Shown here one piece after another: positions 58,468 through 64,000 of a stretch of DNA of 64,000 nt (positions are counted from its first letter, which is position 1; each line of letters opens with the position of its first letter). The stretch covers positions 288,753,530 through 288,817,529 of the forward strand of contig OY992536.1 in NCBI GenBank assembly GCA_963921195.1, read 5' to 3'. This stretch comes from Pegoplata infirma (taxonomy: Eukaryota > Arthropoda > Insecta > Diptera > Anthomyiidae). The position numbers and the translations under genes were made by a program. The notes under the pieces are model-generated. The model worked only from the letters and a program-made list of their open reading frames with translations, ran no database searches and had not been told where the DNA came from.

Positions 58468-61400
58468 TTATACTTGAAAATAGTCATTGACCAAAATATC
58501 TGCATTTGGATCAGGTGTCAAATTTATTTTGGAACCATTTGCTGTTGCTAATGTTTTGGTGGAATGTTGTTCTTCTGTTTGCTGTTGTGCTGCTGCTGCA
58601 GATAGTGTATGAGCCGTTATTGAACTAGTGGTTGATGTAGCCGGACTTAGTGGTGGTGAGCTCAATTGGGTATCATCAGAAAATTCAGTTTGTAAACGTT
58701 CATAGGGATTTTCCTGTCCAGATGTATTTAAATAACAGACGGATTCATAGTTGGGATCGGTTTCACTGCCTGTAAGGGATTCATATTGAGATGAAGAGGT
58801 AGGTGTTTGACGTGAACTAATAGTGCTTGTGGTTGTTAGATTAGTGGAGGTGGAATTAATGGAACTAGTATTTAACATGGAACTGCTAGTAATGGATGTT
58901 GGTGATGTTATGGATATATCAGCGGTACGTGGTGTTAGTAATTCATCTACCATTGATTTGTTAGAGTTGCTCAGAGGTAAGTTTGGCATATGATGATCAT
59001 TTTTCTCCGCTATGCGAGCATAGTGATCACTATCAGTCTCAAGATTACCATCTCCGCCTCTGGCGCCGCCTCCTTTTGTTTCCAATATACTGGCATAATT
59101 ATGATTGGCATCGGGTCCCTTAACATCGGCTATTGTACTGTAGCCACCAGCTGAAGCAATCCGTAAATCATCTGACTCTTCTTCACCCTTAACTTTACTA
59201 TAGCCATCAATGGAATCTTCATCAATATTTATACGTTTCTTTTCCAATACCTTGGCATAGCCATCATCTGAGAGTCCTGCTGAATTGGTGTTAGCAGCAT
59301 TTGGTCCTTTAAGCACTTCATAATTTGGATCATAATCGGATGATTTTTTTTCGCTATCATCAATAAGGGAGGAATTTTTTTTTGGTTTTAATAATGTTTC
59401 ATAACCGGGATCATTTGAACTATTTGGTAAGCCGGGATTAGCTATAGTTTCATAATGTTTATCGCTATTGCTTAATTGTACACTATAGACGGTAATCGGT
59501 GGTTTAGATGAGGTATGAACTAAAATAAGGGGGGTAATATAATGAGAGAGCTTTAATAAAACTATTTTAAGTGAGAAGGTTAAATTAAAAAATATACATA
59601 GTAACAAATTTGGTAATGTACTAAAATTTAAAAAAAAGGACTAAAAATTAACAGCATTCGAAGTTACATATATAATTTTTGGGAAGGACAATAAAAAAAG
59701 TTTACAGCATTGTATTGTGTCTAAAATACAAAAACTAATAAATCTTAAAATAACAGATTTACATTAATTTTTCTAGTTTTTCGGGCTACAAACCATCACA
59801 TGTTCTTGCGTTGGTGTCACAAAATATAAATTAACATTTTATAAAATTAATCTTTCGTTTTCGTGATATTTGATTTTGAAAAAAAAAATCATCCATTTTA
59901 TAATTTTATGGCCCCAATCTTAATATATGAAAAAAATACTTTTTAATAAAAAGTACCAAAGTTGAAGTTTTTATTAAGAACATAAAGATTTGAAATTTTT
60001 TTTTTAAAGTACCAAAATATTTGTTTTTAATAAAAGATGCAAAAATGTTTTTTTAACGATTTCACACGTTTGCTAAACAAAAATATTTTTTTGACACTTT
60101 ATAATAAAACTACCAAAATTGTACTTTTATATACAAAGCTCCAAAATAGTACTTTTTAATAATTTTGTACTAAATAAATTGTGCTTAATTTTTTTACTAA
60201 AACTAATGCAATTATACATGGTTGCAGTTAATATTACATATGAATTCTAAACTAATATATGAAATTAATTCAGATTTACATTAATTTTTTTAGTTTTTGG
60301 TGCCACACAATATACATTGATTCTTTATAAGAAATACCTTTAGTTTTCGTAATATTCGAGTGTGAAAACTCATTCACTTAACAATTTTGTGGCACCAATC
60401 GTAGAAGAGGTAAAATAGTACTTCAATAGTAGTTTTAAGTAAAAAGTACCAAAATGGTACTTTTTGTACAAAACGTAACAAAATTGAACTTTTGTTATAA
60501 TATACTATTTTTTTTATGGATTAACCCATCTTTGAAGAATGAAGGGAGAGTAAGGGTATAATAAACGTATGGAATGGATAAGATATTTTTTTTTTTTTTT
60601 ATATTTTGGTACTTTTTAAAAAAAGTATTATAATATATTTTGGTAATAATTGAACAAATATTAAATATATTTTGGTACTTTTTATTTAAAGTACTATTTT
60701 ATTAAAAAATATTATTTATGTACTTTTTAATACAAACAGCGTTTTTTTATAAAAAGTACCAAAATATTTTTTTTTAAAAAACCCAAAAAAATTTTTTTAC
60801 TTTTTTTATAAAAAAAGTAAAAGTACCAAAATTATACCTTCTACTTTTATATAAAAACTAACAAAGCAACGCAATTTAAGACATTTTATCAAAAAAGCAC
60901 ATTTGTTACAAGAAACAAATTAGTACTCTTTTTTTAAAAAAAGTACCAAGATCAAAAAGTATCAAAAAATGTTTTTAGATTTTACACGTTTCTTCTTGCT
61001 CTGCTAAAAATTTGGTACATCAATCCATAAATTTTTTTTGTTGGCATATTAATTTTTTTGAAGAGTAAATATTTTTTTATAAAAAGTACCCAAATTTATA
61101 AAAAGTACAAAAATAAAACTTTTTAATAAAAAGTACCAAACAAGTATTTTTTAGAAACATACAAAAATAGTATTTTTATGAACCAGTATAGTTCTTTACA
61201 GTAAACACTTAACAATACTTTTTAAAAATGCATCAAAATAGTACTTTTTAATAAAAGTGACAAAATAATACTTTTGAATAAAAAGTTTAAAAACAATAAT
61301 TTTTAATAAAAAATACCACAATTGTACTTTTTGATAAAAGTATAAAAACAGTACTTTTTAATAAAAAGCACCAACACAGTACTTTTTAATGAAAAATTAT

Positions 61401-64000
61401 CATGGTTGGGTTACGTTAGTAAGGATGACGACAATCCCTTTTGAGAGTGACATTCATAGAGACCAGTGTTGGCCAATTATAATTCCTGCTGTTGTTTTAC
61501 TTCCTTCCTTCTTTCTAGCCTAATTTGTCTTGTACCATAAATTAATTTTTACGTTTTCCACTTTGACAATTTAACAAATGTTAATATCAGCAATGGGTTA
61601 ATACCCCGTAGGTCCAAAAAATCCTGAAAAATATAAGAACGCAGAACACAAACAAAAGTATCAAAATGATACTTTTTGATAAAAAGTACTAAAACAGTAC
61701 TTTGAAATAAAAAGTATGTACCAGAATAGTACTTTTCAGTAAATACTTTCATAATAGTACTTTTTTTAACGGCATCAAAATAGTACTTTTTGATAAAAAA
61801 AGTACTAAAATAATACTTCTTGATAAAAGTACTAAAATAGTACTTTTTGATAAAACGTACCAAAATAGTACTTCTTAATAAAAAGATCAGCAGTAGTAAT
61901 TTTTATTAAAAAATATCAAAATAGTACCTTTTTATAAAAAGTACCAAAAACAGTACTTTTTAACAAAAAGTACCATAAACGAATTTTTACGTTTCCCACT
62001 TTGACAATTTAATGAATGCCAATATCAGCAATGGGTTCATACCCCGTAGGTCCAAAAAGTTCTAAAAAATATAAGAACACAAAAAACACAAACACAAAAA
62101 AAAGTATCAAAATGATACTTTTTGATAAAAAGTACTAAAACAGTAAATTTTAGTAAAAATAGTACTTCGAAATAAAAACTATGTACCAGAATAGTAATTT
62201 TCAGTAAATACTTTCATAATAGTACATTTTAAACGCCATCAAAATATGTAGTACTTTTTGATAAAAAAAGTACTAAAATAATACTTCTTGATAAAAGTAC
62301 TAAAATAGTACTTTTTGATAAAAAGTACAAAAAAAAATAAAAAGACCTACAGTAGTAAGTTTTAATAAAAAATATCAAAATAGTACCTTTTTACAAAAAG
62401 TACCAAAACTTTACTTTTTAACAAAAAGTACCAATATAGTACTATACTTCTTCGTAAAAATTAATATTTTAAACTTTGTACCTGCATTAATACATATTTT
62501 AGTGATTTTCTTTTAATAAATTAATTTTGCCCTTTTGTAAAACAAAAAACAGAATAAAATCTAAATCAACATCATGCAGCTTTAACAAATAATAAGCACA
62601 ATTTTTTTTGTTGAAATTATACTAACCACTGGTTCCAAATTTTGAAATTCGTTGTATATTTAATATTACGATTTTTTTGTTTTGTGTCAATTAAAATATA
62701 AATGGAATTTTGTAAATTTTTGTTCTCATTTTGGCAAAACTAAATAAATGTAACAATATTTAATAAAGAAGGGGGGTAAAAAAGGAATAAAGCATAAAAG
62801 CATTAATTATTTTGGAAATTATGGGAAGATAAAAATTGGAATGGAGAAATAAAATAGAATACACACACATATATAAAAAAAATATAAAGGTATGTGGACA
62901 AAAACAAAGTTAATAGCTAATTAGTACATACCACCTTCACGTTGGCGTTCTTTTTGTAAAATATGTGTATAACAATCAGATTTACGATTTTCAATAACAC
63001 CATGCGAGGAATTTGATCTCATAGCATCAGCTGGTATAGTTTCATAGCCATGATCTTTTGTAGCACCATAGCTATTACTACGTAAACGAATTCTATCACT
63101 TGCGCTTAAGACACCAACATTATTTTCTAATAAATCAGCGGCCATAGAATCTAAAGGACTTATACCCATAGCAGCAGCAGAAGAATGGTCATCATGTTTA
63201 CGTTGCATAATGGGTGAATTATTTTGTGATGATGGAGAATTACGGGAAAATTTATTTTTCTTCATAACCTTTAACGAAAAAGAAAAAAAAAAACAAAATT
63301 AGAAAAGTGATTTAATTTAATTTATGATTTTTACTTACTTTAGCATACATTCCTTCAATATCTTTTGAAGGACTTAAACTTTTATTTCTCCTTTGTGGCG
63401 ATGAACCATCTTGTTGATGTGCCAACTCTCCAGATCCCAACTCATTCAACTCTCCCGAACATTCAATCACAGATATAACGGAATTACGCCCTGATGTCAA
63501 GTTACTTGTAGAACTCAACGCCTGTTGTACATTAGACTTTGGTGTTGGTGGTAGCGGTGAATTGGCCTGACGTTTTTCTGGTTTGGGTGAACCTAAATTA
63601 CACAATGACGAGCTATGGTTAGATGATGCCGAGGCCTGCCTCGAATGCATTTGGGCTCTTAAACTATCAACTGGTGGTGGTATTGGTGTATTCGTATTAT
63701 GTTCTAAACTTGTTCGCAATGGACCAATAACTGTACTTGTGGAATGTTGTGAGATCATAGTGATATTACCATGATGATCCGATGAGGATAATAGAGAAAT
63801 ATTGTTATGATGAGAGCTACCCATTGTTGAAGTGGATGATGCCAATGTAGAGGTACTAGCATTATTAATTTCTACCGATACTACTATAGAGTTTGATGAT
63901 TGCATTGGTTGAATTTGGGCATAAGTTTCGGAACCACTGGTATATATATCGGTTGTAGTGTTTGCATGTTGTAAACGTGTATTTGGATCTTCAATGGCGG
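58468..64000 (-). CDS. Tyrosine-motif-rich scaffold-like protein, C-terminal part (5' end outside window)
   Basis: Minus-strand exons are 64000-63339 (open at the window edge), 63268-62932 and 59519-58468; GT/AG borders and phases join, giving 682 visible residues. I do not recognise a named gene. The sequence carries 16 Y-x-x-[ILV] motifs: TYAQI and MYAKV in the first exon, GYETI and CYTHI in the second, and twelve in the last, including HYETI, NYEVL, GYSTI, HYARI, NYESV, PYERL and the C-terminal DYFQV. Acidic or Asn/Gly residues precede most tyrosines, as in SH2-binding or ITIM-like sites of membrane adaptors such as PAG/Cbp. Proline sites (NSPLPPTPK, TPIPPPVD) and Ser-rich stretches separate them. 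No membrane segment is visible here; one could lie upstream. Function as a kinase-regulated scaffold is inference. The 3.4-kb last intron is filled by GTACC repeats. Confidence 0.85.
61541..62420. repeat. Tandem duplication, ~438-bp period, in the last intron of the tyrosine-motif gene
   Basis: The block CCACTTTGACAATTTAA, then AATATCAGCAATGGGTT and ATACCCCGTAGGTCCAAAAA occurs at about 61557 and 61996. Each is followed by the same order of GTACTTTTTGATAAAAAG units. Copies differ by scattered substitutions and small deletions. Confidence 0.8.

Larger units (their letters stand above)
55620..62460. repeat. Diffuse field of palindromic AAAAAGTACCAAAATAGTAC repeats
   Basis: For almost 7 kb the words AAAAAGTACCAAAA and ATAGTACTTTTT(AATAA) recur, together forming an imperfect palindrome of about 28 bp. 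Density is high at 55620-56400, 57660-58110, 59930-60480 and 60590-62460. The field spans the downstream flank and 3.4-kb last intron of the tyrosine-motif gene but skips its exon. It is interrupted by separate elements at 56397, 56896 and 57229. Confidence 0.8.

Noticed and set aside
61549..61863. Minus-strand frame with FIKKYYFSTF repeats
   Set aside because: It is a translation of the GTACTTTTT/AAAAAGTACC repeat units inside an intron, with no independent coding signal.

Overview
The window looks like a calyptrate-type fly (higher Diptera) genome, probably a blowfly or house-fly relative. The evidence is the very high A+T content, short canonical fly introns beside introns of several kilobases full of small transposons, and six genes, four of which have clear Drosophila/animal relatives. 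This placement is inferred; no species-specific marker was read.

Genes, left to right: (1) the 3' half of myoblast city (mbc), a DOCK1/2/5-type Rac exchange factor (+, 1-15360), whose TGA stop is followed in the same frame by 325 further open codons (to 16338); (2) a complete RpA-70, the large subunit of replication protein A (-, 29634-23461, six coding exons, 599 aa); (3) a complete Isy1 spliceosome factor (+, 32433-33535, four coding exons, 274 aa, the first holding only the ATG); (4) a complete KCTD3/SHKBP1-type BTB plus WD40 protein (+, 40209-46226, four exons, 778 aa); (5) an intronless 611-codon gene I do not recognise (+, 48726-50561); (6) the 3' end of a gene for a protein with 16 Y-x-x-[ILV] motifs, probably a phosphotyrosine scaffold (-, 64000-58468, open at the window edge). 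RpA-70 and Isy1 are divergent, about 2.8 kb apart; a consensus E2F-type site lies 178 bp upstream of the RpA-70 ATG. Exon joins were checked by hand for GT/AG borders and reading phase.

Most of the remainder is transposon debris, dominated by short elements with inverted termini. Several have boundaries resolvable to the base: hAT-like insertions with 8-bp target duplications (20686-20878, 34359-34863, 10595-13134), a Tc1-like element with TA flanks (54821-55495), and a TTA-flanked element (38817-39263). 3' fragments of non-LTR retrotransposons sit at 20887-21155 and 56896-57141, with a weaker candidate at 28808-29110. Two minisatellite fields built from the same doubly palindromic ~35-bp unit lie 17 kb apart (17520-18968, nearly homogeneous; 35470-36950, decayed). 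A diffuse field of palindromic AAAAAGTACC/GGTACTTTTT repeats fills about 55620-62460, including an intron of the last gene.

The strongest candidate for undescribed biology is the long in-frame extension after the mbc stop codon. Next are the paired palindromic minisatellites and the tyrosine-motif protein. No tRNA, rRNA or CRISPR was seen.
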